Positions 45,010 through 57,109 of a DNA stretch of 64,000 nt are shown here, in pieces (positions within the stretch are counted from its first letter, which is position 1; every line of letters begins with the position of its first letter). This DNA comes from Cepaea nemoralis (lineage: Eukaryota > Mollusca > Gastropoda > Stylommatophora > Helicidae): NCBI GenBank assembly GCA_014155875.1, contig JACEFZ010002092.1, positions 372,001-436,000 on the forward strand, written 5' to 3'. Below the pieces are notes generated by a model, which did no database searches, had not been told where the DNA came from, and saw nothing but the letters and a program-made list of their open reading frames with translations. The position numbers and the translations under genes were made by a program.

Positions 45010-45728
45010 GATGTTCGTCCATCATGAATGGCGTTGACCTTTCATTGACGATGACCATTCATTACACTACATCTTATGATTTGATGAGGAACGAATGACT
45101 TGCGCTTTGGTTTTGTATAGCGAGGAAGTGGTCGCGCAACACCCTCGCCCCCGCTCCCTCATCTGTGTCCGACTGGCTCCAGTGGCGAGCATGGCAAGAC
45201 GACTGGAAGACGGACACAGATGCAGTGGACGTTAGGCTGCCACGGCCAGTTATCCCTGTTTATATTGGCTCTCGGGAGCCTCGGGGCCTTCCGTCAATTC
45301 CTTTAATTTTCAGTTTTAAGACAAGCGTAGCGACAAGCAATGAGCGTATGATTACTTATAGGATCAACACGATTTCCTTCACCGAAGACGGACTGACCGC
45401 CAGAGCAGACCACACACAAACATGAGGCAAGAAACTGCCCACAGAAGAATCTGCTCGTCTAGTTGCGAGCAGATCTCCCGATTTACGGTTGAGCCTCTCC
45501 AGCGCAAATGTGCACATGGCGACTGACCGGACAGACGTTCATGCACACGCAAGCCGAGAGTAGCGCCAGATATCTATCGGACAGACGGACTATTCACGCA
45601 CACGCAAACCAAGAGTAGCATCGCTAAAGCGCGCCCTCCCGGTACAAGGTGATACATGCAAAACCACTGGACACCTACCGACGAGCTTTCAAGCTACGCC
45701 GGCAGGACTAACCAAAAAAAAAAAAAAA
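45010..45728 (+). mobile_element. retroposon F, 719 bp, poly(A)-tailed, with rRNA-like pieces
   Basis: Flanked by TTCAAGTACC (45000-45009 and 45729-45738), cut into the 67-bp array. Ends in 15 A residues. It is much richer in G+C than its surroundings. At 45241-45259 the words GGCCAGTTATCCCTGT match the antisense of a conserved large-subunit rRNA stretch. At 45288-45316 CTTCCGTCAATTCCTTTAA matches the antisense of a universally conserved small-subunit rRNA stretch. Another segment (45170-45230) resembles 25873-25940. The frame 45165-45425 has no recognised family. It could be a composite SINE or a processed chimeric transcript. Confidence 0.8.
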
Positions 45729-48689
45729 TTCAAGTACCAGTCATTAGATGATAGCTGTGACATATTGGTTAGAGTCTAGAAGTGTTATTGCTGTATTCAA
45801 GTACCAGTCATTAGATGATAACTGTGACATGTCGGTTAGAGTTTAGAAGTGTTATTGATGTATTCAAGTGCCAGTCATTAGATGATAACTGTGACATGTC
45901 AGTTAGAGTCTAGAAGTGTTATTGCTGCATTCAAGTACCAGTCATTAGATGATAACTGTGACATGTCAGTTAGAGTCTAGAAGTGTTATTGCTGCATTCA
46001 AGTACCAGTTATTAGATGATAACTGTGACATGTTGGTTAGAGTCTAGAAGTTTTATTGCTGTAGTCAAGTACCAGTCATTAGGTGGTAGTGGTGACATGT
46101 TGGTTAGAGTCTAGAAGTGTTATTGCTGTATTCAAGTACCAGTCATTAGATGGTAGCGGTGACATGTTGTCTAGAATCTACAAGTGTTTTTGCTGTATTC
46201 AAGTACCAGTCATTAGATGGTAGTGGTGACATGTTGGTTAGAGTCTAGAAGTGTTATTACTGTATTCAAGTACCAGTCATTAGATGATAACTGTGACATG
46301 TCAGTTAGAGTCTAGAAGTGTTATGCTGTATTCAAGTACCAGTCATTAGATGATAGTGGTGACATGTTGGTTGGAGTCGAGAAGTGTTATTGCTGTATTG
46401 AAGTACCAGTCATTAGATGGTAGTGGTGACATGTTGGTTAGAGTCTAGAAGTGTTATTGCTGTATTCAAGTACCAGTCATTAGATCATAACTGTGACATG
46501 TTGGTTGGAGTCTAGAAGTGTTATTGCTGTATTCAAGTACCAGTCATTAGATGATAGTGGTGACATGTTGGTTGGAGTTGAGAAGTGTTAGTGTTGTACA
46601 AGTCATTAGATGGTAGTGGTGACATGTTGGTTAGAGTCTAGAAGTGTTATTGCTGTATTCAAGTACCAGTCATTAGATGATAGTGGTGACATGTTGGTTG
46701 GAGTCGAGAAGTGTTAGTGTTGTACAAGTCATTAGATGGTAGTGGTGACATGTTGGTTAGAGTCTAGAAGTGTTATTGCTGTATTCAAGTACCAGTCATT
46801 AGATGATAGTGGTGACATGTTGGTTGGAGTCGAGAAGTGTTATTACTGTATTCAAGTACCAGTTATTAGATGGTAGTGGTGACATGTTGGTTAGTCTAGA
46901 AGTGTTATTGCTGTATTCAAGTACCAGTCATTAGATGATAGTGGTGACATGTTGGTTGGAGTCGAGAAGTGTTATTGCTGTATTGAAGTACCAGTCATTA
47001 GATGGTAGTGGTGACATGTTGGTTAGAGTCTAGAAGTGTTATTGCTGTATTCAAGTACCAGTCATTAGATCATAACTGTGACATGTCAGTTAGAGTCTAG
47101 AAGTGTTATTGCTGCATTCAAGTACCAGTCATTAGATGATAGCTGTGACATGTTGGTTAGAGTTTAGAAGTGTTATTGTTGTATTCAAGTACCAGTCATT
47201 AGATGATAACTGTGACATGTCGGTTAGAGTCTAGAAGTGTTGTTGCTGTATTCAAGTACCAGTCATTAAATGATAACTGTGACATGTTGGTTGGAGTCTA
47301 GAAGTGTTATTGCTGTATTCAAGTACCAGTCATTAAATGATAACTGTGACATGTTGGTTAGAGTCTGGAAGTGTTAGTGTTATACAAGTCATTAGATGAT
47401 AACTGTGACATGTTGGTTGGAGTCTAGAAGTGTTATTGCTGTATTCAAGTACCAGTCATTAGATGATAACTGTGACATGTTGGTTGGAGTCTAGAAGTGT
47501 TATTGCTGTATTCAAGTACCAGTCATTAGATGATAGTGGTGACATGTTGGTTGGAGTTGAGAAGTGTTAGTGTTGTACAAGTCATTAGATGGTAGTGGTG
47601 ACATGTTGGTTAGAGTCTAGAAGTGTTATTGCTGTATTCAAGTACCAGTTATTAGATGGTAGTGGTGACATGTTGGTTAGTCTAGAAGTGTTATTGCTGT
47701 ATTCAAGTACCAGTCATTAGATGATAGTGGTGACATGTTGGTTGGAGCGAGAAGTGTTATTGCTATATTGAAGTACCAGTCATTAGATGGTAGTGGTGAC
47801 ATGTTGGTTAGAGTATAGAAGTGTTATTGCTGTATTCAAGTACCAGTCATTAGATGATAGCTGTGACATATTGGTTAGAGTCTAGAAGTGTTATTGCTGC
47901 ATTCAAGTACCAGTCATTAGATGATAGCTGTGACATGTTGGTTAGAGTTTAGAAGTGTTATTGTTGTATTCAAGTACCAGTCATTAGATCATAACTGTGA
48001 CATGTTGGTTGGAGTCTAGAAGTGTTATTGCTGTATTCAAGTACCAGTCATTAGATGATAGTGGTGACATGTTGGTTGGAGTTGAGAAGTGTTATTGCTG
48101 TATTGAAGTACCAGTCATTAGATGGTAGTGGTGACATGTTGGTTAGAGTCTAGAAGTGTTATTGCTGTATTCAAGTACCAGTCATTAGATCATAACTGTG
48201 ACATGTCAGTTAGTCTAGAAGTGTTATTGCTGCATTCAAGTACCAGTCATTAGATGATAGCTGTGACATGTTGGTTAGAGTTTAGAAGTGTTATTGTTGT
48301 ATTCAAGTACCAGTCATTAGATGATAACTGTGACATGTCGGTTAGAGTCTAGAAGTGTTGTTGCTGTATTCAAGTACCAGTCATTAAATGATAACTGTGA
48401 CATGTTGGTTGGAGTCTAGAAGTGTTATTGCTGTATTCAAGTACCAGTCATTAAATGATAACTGTGACATGTTGGTTAGAGTCTGGAAGTGTTAGTGTTA
48501 TACAAGTCATTAGATGATAACTGTGACATGTTGGTTGGAGTCTAGAAGTGTTATTGCTGTATTCAAGTACCAGTCATTAGATGATAACTGTGACATGTTG
48601 GTTGGAGTCTAGAAGTGTTATTGCTGTATTCAAGTACCAGTCATTAGATGATAACTGTGACATGTCAGTTAGAGTCTAGAAGTGTTATT

Positions 48690-49303
48690 TGTTAGTTAGT
48701 TAGTTAGTCACAATTCCAACTTCACAGCAACGGGTCGTCCCCATTATGCTCCGTTTCTGTGCCAGTGAATATCACACAAAACGCTCCCCACTGCCCAATG
48801 TAAAAAGTGGAAAAGACAGGAGTCTCGACAAACAACAGCCCGCACAAATACACTGTGCATAATGCCGCCACCAGAATGTCAACACACCAGTCCCCCACGA
48901 AACACCCAGTTCATCTCTGATGGAATCGGCTGTCATTTTCCTATTTGAATGTTTCCTAGATGTTCACCCACACGGTCCACGAAAATACAGTTCATCGCTG
49001 ATGGCAGTGGCAGTCAACGAGAAGCCCAGCAGCCATGCAATTCTGCATAAGGCAAAAACCGGTCAACTCTGGGACATAGCCACCTGCCATCACTCCGAAC
49101 ATGCAGTCACATTCCAAAAAACCTCAGGCAGATTCAAAAGCATTTCACACGAAACTCACAGCTCACAGTGTCGCGCCACACACTCACTCAGTAGCAGGGC
49201 GACGGAACCATCAAGCCTCCTTAGTCGCCTCTTACGACATGCGTGGTGGGCTACAGTGTTGCTATTCTTTGCTTCCCTTATGGGCCCTGGCAACACATGG
49301 GAG
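48690..49303 (-). mobile_element. retroposon family E, longest copy (614 bp), 12-bp target duplication
   Basis: Flanked by AGAAGTGTTATT (48678-48689 and 49304-49315). The low end has (GTTA)4, the 3' tail of a minus-strand element. The high end has a 5' part absent from the other copies (TAGTCGCCTCTTACGACATG, TATGGGCCCTGGCAACAC). An open frame on + (48920-49363) overlaps it, but I recognise no protein. No tRNA promoter boxes are identified with confidence. Confidence 0.9.
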
Positions 49304-49539
49304 AGAAGTGTTATTGCTGTATTCAAATACCAGTCATTAGATATCTGTGACATGTCGCTTTAGAAGTGTTAGTGTTGTACAAGTCATTAGATGATAACTG
49401 TGACATGTTGGTTGGAGTCGAGAAGTGTTATTGCTGTATTCAAGTACCAGTCATTAGATGGAATCAGCGACACCTAAAGCTTATTAAAAGTAGAGAATCA
49501 TTGTGGATACCTTGAAACAACAGATATATGGTGCAGCCC

Positions 49540-49745
49540 AATATTTTTTATAGACCAATTGACACTTGATGGATGATGTTGGAAGTACCAGCCGCTTGTA
49601 CTTCACAGAAATTTCTTGGGGCTAATTTTTAAGCTGGTTCAATCTTGGAGCCAAAGTCAATTTGTAAAACATGCTCTTGATGAGCATTCAAATTTATGAC
49701 CACTGGCCAGCAGATAATTATGCTAGTCACTGCACAGCCACAGCT
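49540..49745 (-). mobile_element. SINE family C, minus-strand copy
   Basis: Reverse order blocks: GACCAATTGACACTTGATGG, ATGATGTTGGAAGTACCAGC, AGAAATTTCTTGGGGCTAAT, AAGCTGGTTCAATCTTGG, then the head side with AGCATTCAAATTTATGACCA. Confidence 0.7.
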
Positions 49746-51098
<1,353 letters not shown>

Positions 51099-51179
51099 TA
51101 AAGCATATGATAAAAATGTGCAGCTTGAACATGTTGAGGTACTGGTGTTGAAGACTTGTCTTTCACAGATCTTTGCAGC

Positions 51180-51345
51180 TACCAGTAGTCCTTCCTCTAA
51201 ACTGTGGACTGTTGTGAGAAAACATTCTACCATGCTACCAGCAGTCCTTCCTCTAAACTGTGGACTGTTGTGAGAAAATATTCTACCATGCTACCAGCAG
51301 TCCTTCCTCTAAACTGTGGACTGTTGTGAGAAAACATTCTACTTC
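51180..51345. repeat. three copies of a 56-bp unit
   Basis: Unit: GCTACCAGCAGTCCTTCCTC, TAAACTGTGGACTGTTGTGA, GAAAACATTCTACCAT. The copies are nearly identical and begin about 100 bp after exon 3. Confidence 0.93.
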
Positions 51346-51850
51346 ATGAGCTGCTAGCGATTAGAGTTGTGAGCGAGTCTATATTTCACTTTCTCATATG
51401 TTTTCATCATTATATCACCTGCTTCTTAGGTAGCAAAGATATGTGAGTTAAGAGCTAAAATGGTGTGTGGCAACACTTGCTAGCGCACCTTGTAGGAAAT
51501 TGCTAGTTGTTTTATGTTTTTTCGTTAGTTAGTTAGTCGACAGATCATCCTCATTGCACATCAAACCATTCAGTCCATAAGTGCTCGGATCCCCTCCTCG
51601 GCAAATTCTGCAGCGTGTAGTGGCTTACGACACCAGTTTTGTGTTGGTTTATTACTCTCCTTTAGCTTCCTACGTAGTGTCCTTGTTTGGCCACACCTCT
51701 TTTAACTTGCTGTTCTCGCAGCCTGACCATGGTTGTAGATTTCCAGTCATCACTTGATTCTAAGGGAGGCTTCCGGTCAAGATGGCGGCGGACGGTTGTG
51801 TGTGTGTTTTCTTTAAAAAGAGAAATGTTGTTGTTCCACACAGGTATTTT
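51346..51850. other. intron 3 sequence with a (GTTA)n stub
   Basis: A short GTTAGTTAGTTAGTC at 51523-51537 resembles the tail of retroposon E, but what follows does not match that family. It may mark another element using the same tail. No gene recognised. Confidence 0.45.
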
Positions 51851-52549
51851 TTAACCCTTTACAGGGCAGACGCTTGTCCATTTTCTAGCCCTGAATGGGC
51901 AAGATTTTTTCAGGTTCGGTAAAATTTCGGGTCGCGGTAGTAAAAACATCACAAATAAGGTGTTAGTCAACCGATTTTAGTTAAATAAACAACACAAGGA
52001 AGGGAAAAGCATGTAGAATATGTTACTCACGTGATTGTTGTCGGTAATCCATATATGAACACAAATATTTACGAAATACAGCATGTTGCTTGTGATTTTC
52101 CGTCATCTATACGGCAATTTACAAACACATTTTCAGAATCATAATCACTTTCTGTAAAGTCTGACTCAGACTGCTAAATGCAAAGTAACGCTTTGCACTG
52201 ATATCTAGCTCCGATTAATAGTCAACTTCGTGCCCTTTTAATGTAATTTAAAATGAACCTAGCGAAATCTCGGCTATCACTTGAAGAATCGCCGAAATCC
52301 ATTTTGAAAAACAGCGTAAAAATCCCGAAAACTATCAAAAATTGTCCTTAAAAGTCCGTTCATATTCATACTATCGCGTTTACAAATGGCGGCCACGTTG
52401 TCAAGCTGTCGGCGAAAGTAGTCATCGGAAGTGTCGGAAAGCCGAGAGATCGCGATTTTACAATGCATAATAGTATCGGCCGGGATCGGACGCTACGATC
52501 GTTTTATGGCATAGGCCGGAATCGGACGCTATGCCTTGTAAAGGGTTAA
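51851..52549. mobile_element. piggyBac-type MITE, copy 2 (699 bp)
   Basis: Starts TTAACCCTTTACAGGGC at 51851 and ends CCTTGTAAAGGGTTAA at 52549: TTAA target site plus inverted termini. The interior is collinear with copy 1 at 19902-20783, without the nested SINE. No transposase frame. Contains an ATGGCGGCCACGTTGTCAAG block and CG-rich terminal sequence near 52430-52540. Confidence 0.92.
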
Positions 52550-52699
52550 AAGAGAAAATAGTTTATTTTTTAACTTTGAGAATTTTGAGTTTTAGAAAAT
52601 TATATTCTGTACATGGTCCATAAAGTGTTTATAGATACTCTACTTATAGAATAGATACATTCATCATTTAGGTGGAATAGAGAAATTAGTCTTATGTGG

Positions 52700-53190
52700 G
52701 AAAATTTAAGACAAAGGAAATAAAGAAAGACAGAGAGATATATGTGGAAGGTGTGAATATCTATGCAGCTTTAACTTCATCAAAATAACAGATGACGGAG
52801 AGAATTGGAGAGCCGTGATTGCCAGTTTGTGCTCCAGATCGGGCACGTGAAGAAGAAGATTGCCATTCTTCATGTAGCGGGTCTGTTGCAGAATGTCGCT
52901 GTCATCAAGGGCCGCCCAAAAGGTCTCTCTGTCTCTGATTATTTCTCCTGCCTCATGGCCAAGGTGTCTGCAGTGTCCCATGTCCATCTTCCTGCTGGTT
53001 AACTCCTGCTGTTTCTACCAGGTACCATGCCTTCCATCGCTGTATTTTCCCCTAAATACTGACATTTAATATGACCAAAATATTTCAGTTTCATTGACAT
53101 ATTTTTTATGAGCCAGTTTCTTCGTCTTGTAGATTGCCAGTATTTATCTTTTTCTTTATCCGTGATATTGAAACAACTTTTCTGTATCAT
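52700..53190 (-). pseudogene. LINE C-terminal fragment
   Basis: The minus strand reads RRRNWLIKNMSMKLKYFGHI, TAMEGMVPGRNSRS, and after a shift MDMGHCRHLGHEAGEIIRDR. This is the usual KYFGHI...MEGMVPG...DR end of an endonuclease-RT LINE. It is closer to 55400-55910 than to the FFGHVMRR group. Confidence 0.8.
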
Positions 53191-54389
53191 GTAAACTCAA
53201 AAACCCCAATTTTCATCGTTATTGCAAAATAGGCCATAACTCACATCCACATGTTGTCATAGGCCAGATGCATGTTCTTAAACATTTTACTTGAACTTGT
53301 TTGCTGGTGTTTACTTATAGATTGCCACTATATATGTTATAATAGCATTTTGCTCCATCCATACCGTTTTTATCATAGAATATCATATTCTCACCATGTG
53401 GAGCTTTTATGAGAGAAAATAATTTTGTCAGTTGCCACTGATTGTATAATTAATGCACTGACTCTGGTTTCTATTTCCTCTCTTACAATTTACTGTTTAA
53501 TTTCTCTTAGTTTATCTCGGTGTCATAAATGTTCTTCTGCTCTCAATCTCAGATAGTTTTGAACTAAATTCTCAGTGTTTGAATCTGAGTACAAGTAGCT
53601 GTGCTTGATTTTGTCATTGTTATTAATGTAAGGCTGGTATGTGCTTCTTGACTGTTTGTGTGTCTGTGTTCATCCCCTGTGGGACTGTACCTAGTGTATA
53701 TATAATGAATGCTATGTAAAGGGTCATGTGTTCTTACATGTTAACTATCATAAAGCTTATGCAGTCTATCATTTCATGCACTCAGTTCATTAGTAAAAGA
53801 TCACAGCTGTTCTAACAACTCGCAATGATGCCTTGTTGAAAATCATCTTGAAGTGGAGCCAAACATTCATGAGACCGGAAGGAAATTCTGGGAGTGATAG
53901 TTACTAATAAGTGGATATAACTGTCACAATTCTACATGTCGCTGGGGATGGGCAGTGGTGGAAGACCTTGGCTACTCAAACATAACCTCTGGGACCCATG
54001 GAATAGAAGAAGAGATTAATCATGTGACTTCATTTCGTGTAACTGAATGTCAAAGATTCTGTCTTATGTGTGTTTTTCCCATCTTAGGGCTACCGGTTTT
54101 CATTATGTTCACCTTGTGTTAAATTGTGTGTTTGCCGATGTTTTAAAAGTTATTCTGTGCCTCCATTGATGTATGGGTGAGGGATTTGGGTATTGGGGGT
54201 ATTTCTGCTAATACAGGATGCATACAGAAGTGATAGTTTATTGTTTTATCCTGTGGTTAGGTTTTCTTCTGCTATATTATAACGGCTGCTGTGTAGTTTT
54301 TCTGATAGTAAAGCACACTTATACTTAGTAGATTCTTCTTGTCTGTCTTCAGAAGCTTGTTATTGTCAATAAGACATGTTTATTTGCAG
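53191..54389. other. intron 3 sequence, no feature recognised
   Basis: AT-rich. Ends in the tract TTTATTTGCAG of the exon 4 acceptor. No repeat family recognised. Confidence 0.6.
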
Positions 54390-54464
54390 GTTCGAGAACG
54401 ACTGCGTGTTGCCTTAGAACGGGTTGCTCAGTTGGAGGAGGAGCTTACAAGTGCCAATCAAGAA
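54390..54464 (+). CDS. PPFIA: liprin-alpha, coding exon 4 (residues 170-194)
   Basis: Encodes VRERLRVALERVAQLEEELT and then SANQE, a perfect heptad stretch of the second coiled coil in the N-terminal half of liprin-alpha. The acceptor is TTTGCAG at 54383-54389 and the donor is GTGAGT at 54465, both canonical. The exon is only 25 codons, and the intron after it is the shortest in the window (434 bp). Phase 0 at both ends, so skipping it would keep the frame but shift the coiled-coil register by 25 residues. Confidence 0.93.
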
Positions 54465-54898
54465 GTGAGTGATACAATTCATCATCTTTATTAAGTATTT
54501 CAGCCCTTGGGGTGGCCTTGAAGCTTCTTGATCATTACATTATATAGTTGTTTGTCTCGCGCAGCTCAATTTAATTCCATGCATTGTCTGTATTGATGTA
54601 CTTGTACATGCCTGTTTTATCATTGTTGTCCTTGGTTTACTCCTTATTCTTTTCCCCAGCATTGTGCCCTCCAGTACTGTGCTGTCTTGTCATGTCTTAG
54701 GGTGTGACCAAGCCATGTTTTATTACTTCTTGTTATTACTGTTAGGATAACCATACAGATGAATCCCGGAGCCACTCTTTTGTCAAGCACCCATTCATTG
54801 TTTAACAACAAATTTGGACAAAAATGACAATGAATTGTTGTTTAACAGCAGAATGCTGTGTGTATTATTTTTAACACATCAGATGTTTCTTATGACAG

Positions 54899-55045
54899 TT
54901 ATTCACATTCCGAGAACAAGCGACCAAGTCTCGACATTCAAGTGGCAGCGTGGAGGACATCAAGTCAAACCGTACCGACTCCACTGGTCAGGGAGATGTC
55001 GATTCCCGTGAGTCTTCCACAACCACCACAACAAGCCTGCCCAAG
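54899..55045 (+). CDS. PPFIA: liprin-alpha, coding exon 5 (residues 195-243)
   Basis: Encodes LFTFREQATKSRHSSGSVED, then IKSNRTDSTGQGDVDSRESS and TTTTTSLPK. The beginning (FREQ) aligns with the LREQ of other liprins, and the rest is the Ser/Thr-rich linker that varies between species and precedes the KRLSNGS motif. The acceptor is TTATGACAG, with a weak pyrimidine tract, at 54890-54898; the donor is GTTAGG at 55046. Phase 0, 49 codons. Lower conservation than its neighbours is expected for this region. The fit of both borders to exons 4 and 6 supports it. Confidence 0.85.
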
Positions 55046-55049
55046 GTTA

Positions 55050-55400
55050 GGAATATATATTCTCATGTGCGACTGTGATGTTGAGTTAGGATATATTCAC
55101 ATCTGTGTATGGCTGTATGTGTGTTGCCTTAGAATGAATTGACAGGAAACACTCACATAGTAGGAGCAAACAACATTCTCATATGTGACTGTAATGTTGA
55201 CTTAAGATATCATCACATCTGTGCATGACTATGTGTGGTGCCTTAGAATGAATTGACAGGAAACACTCACATAGTGGGAGCAAACAACATTCTCATATGT
55301 GACTGTGATGTTGAGTCAAGATATCACATCTGTGTATGACTGATTGAATTGACAGAAGTAGGACCAAACAACATTCTCATATGTGACTGTTTGTAATACT
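55050..55400. repeat. ~115-bp repeat, three diverged units
   Basis: Words CATATGTGACTGTGATGTTG, CTTAGAATGAATTGACAGGA and AAACACTCACATAGTGGGAG recur at about 115-120 bp intervals just after exon 5. Confidence 0.85.
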
Positions 55401-55910
55401 GAGCAAGAATATAATGCTGAGGTTAAACAGTATTAAGAACCTGCAACACAACACCAGCAAACAAGTTACAGTAAAATCTGTGAGAACATACATCTTCCCT
55501 GTGGCAATATATGGATGTGAATCATGGAACATTTCATAATTGCCGAAGAATAAAATTGAGGCTTGAGCTTAAATGTTACTGAATAGTTCTTAGAATATTG
55601 TGGATCAAGAAGAAGAACAATTATCTCATTCTATAAGATCTGAACATCAAAGGAAACTGGCTCAGTTAGCAGTATTGTGTCTCGGAATCTCAAATACTTT
55701 GGCTATATGAAATTTTAGAATGGACAGTGATGGAAGACATGGTTCCTGGAAAAAGAGGAAGGGATTGACCAACACGGAACTGGACACAGGACATGACATA
55801 CTCTTTGGGTATGAGAGTACATGAGGCAGGAGAGATGGCAAGAGACGGAGAGACTTTTTCTGTAATGAGAGCGACATTCTAGGAAGGACCTGTAACCTGA
55901 TGATGGTGTG
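55400..55910 (+). pseudogene. LINE RT C-terminal fragment
   Basis: Reads YIFPVAIYGCESWNIS, then ISNTLAI and MDSDGRHGSWKKRKGLTNTE with GRDGKRRRDF. This is the YGCESW block and basic tail of an endonuclease-RT LINE, broken by shifts. Confidence 0.75.
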
Positions 55911-55999
55911 TGACTCTGTGTTTCCAGAGACTGACCTTATGGGAAACAGTCACATTGTAGGATTAAACCAAGTAATCATTTAAAATATTGTCCCGAACT

Positions 56000-56075
56000 A
56001 GTCTCCTGCAGTGGGTCTGTGATTTGATAGGGCCATTACATTTTGTAGGCCTGCATTCACTGAGGCATGGGTGGC
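56000..56075 (-). mobile_element. fragment of SINE family G
   Basis: The reverse complement of GTGGGTCTGTGATTTGATAG and GGCCATTACATTTTGTAGGC matches 56356-56400, giving an inverted pair about 300 bp apart. Confidence 0.65.
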
Positions 56076-56231
56076 CAGTCTTTGCCTACAGTAATCATAT
56101 TAACTCTTAATATATGGGAAGCCACTTAAAGTAGTTAATAAGGGAGCAACTGCTGTACTTAATGACACACTGAAAACTTAGCTTTCATTATTTTAACCCA
56201 GTAGTTTTGTGGGTTTTCTTTCTGGTAATCT

Positions 56232-56430
56232 CACTGCTTAGCAAGCGCGATAGCGAAGTTGATAAGGAATTGCACTGCTAATGTCATGAGCGCGCTGGTT
56301 TGACTTCTGGAAACCGAGGGAACGATTGTCCACCCATGCCTCTTTGCTCTGAGGCCTACAAGATGTGATGGCCCTATCACAACACAGACCCATAGTGGGA
56401 AATTGCTTCCGGGCATATTTTAAAAAAAAT
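56232..56430 (+). mobile_element. SINE family G, tRNA-like head and A tail
   Basis: The head TTAGCAAGCGCGATAGCGAA has an A-box-like region, and GCTGGTTTGACTTCTGG is B-box-like. The body reads CCACCCATGCCTCTTTGCTC, GATGGCCCTATCACAACAC and CATAGTGGGAAATTGCTTCC. Ends in a run of A. Only this copy and the fragment at 56000-56075 were found. Confidence 0.55.
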
Positions 56431-56440
56431 GTGTATATCA

Positions 56441-56690
56441 CTGCTTCTGTAGCTCAGGGGTAGTGAACACAGTTTTACATTCCCGACATGCCAGGTTCAA
56501 CGCCAGCCGCAGGCGATTTGGGAGCAGATTGTGTTGATTTGATTTTCACAGTGGCATGAGCATCGGTCGTTTAGAAGGCAATGGCAAAGTACTGAACGTA
56601 AACTTGCCTAGAACATTGCAGTCACTAAATGCAGGGGTTGATTGTGACGTCCCGTAAAGAAATGTGACTAAAATTTAATGTTGGTAATGT
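56441..56690 (+). mobile_element. SINE family B copy with clear tRNA-derived head
   Basis: The head contains TGTAGCTCAGGGGTAG (A box) and CAGGTTCAACGCC (B box), as in a tRNA gene. The central domain follows: GGGAGCAGATTGTGTTGATT, GAGCATCGGTCGTTTAGAAG, GCAATGGCAAAGTACTGAAC, GTAAACTTGCCTAGAACATT. The tail is GGTTGATTGTGACGTCCCGT. It shows that family B is transcribed by RNA polymerase III in principle. Confidence 0.85.
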
Positions 56691-56784
56691 GTCAGCCTTA
56701 GTGAGGTTGATTAACGACCTCACTTGTAATTTTACTAGCTATTTGCTTTGTGCAAAAACATGGCGTATGCTGATTATCTAGTCA

Positions 56785-56935
56785 GGTGGTCTAGTGGTTA
56801 GTGTGCTTGTTTACCAGTGTTGGTTTAGGTTCAAACACACTTTTGGCTTGATTATTTCCCAAACCAGTATGACTCTGGGATCAGTCCAGCCTCAGAAAAT
56901 TAGTACTTCATAGTTTACTCAGTTAAATGATAATT
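56785..56935 (+). mobile_element. SINE family C copy with tRNA-like head
   Basis: The head GTGGTCTAGTGGTTAGTGTG (A box) and TAGGTTCAAACAC (B box) resembles a tRNA. The body is short: GGGATCAGTCCAGCCTCAGA, AAATTAGTACTTC. It supplies the head that is eroded in most other family-C copies. Confidence 0.65.
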
Positions 56936-57109
56936 GCCTGCAAGGGAAAAGCTGCAAGGAAGGGAACTGGCCACCGCACCTCACGAAAGATGTAGTATAT
57001 ATATGAATGCCTAACATTTGACACCTGTGCTGTACCTTGTGCCATGAGATAGCCTTACTTTTATTCCTGTTATAAATGACCCATTGCTGGCCCCTACACT
57101 AGTCTTTTA

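Larger units (their letters stand above)
44200..49460. repeat. 67-bp tandem repeat array with three retroposon insertions
   Basis: Core unit: ATTCAAGTACCAGTCATTAG, ATGATAACTGTGACATGTTG, GTTAGAGTCTAGAAGTGTTA, TTGCTGT. Variants include ATGGTAGTGGTGACATG units and a shorter unit (GTTAGTGTTGTACAAGTC). The first part (44200-44580) is strongly diverged, with two 44-bp copies of TGACATACTGATAAGTAACT. The best-conserved part is 45729-48689. Multi-unit blocks recur (for example 47030-47480 resembles 48150-48620). Insertions: SINE A at 44578, element F at 45010, element E at 48690. Confidence 0.97.

Noticed and set aside
45241..45316. A functional rRNA gene
   Set aside because: Only short conserved words match, in the wrong spacing, inside a poly(A)-tailed insertion.
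48920..49363. A 147-codon open frame as a host gene
   Set aside because: It lies within a retroposon and runs into the 67-bp array; no motif recognised.
51523..51850. Fourth copy of retroposon E
   Set aside because: Only the (GTTA)n tail is shared; the following sequence does not match the family.
56441..56515. A genuine tRNA gene
   Set aside because: A- and B-box motifs are present but stems do not pair properly, and a SINE body follows.
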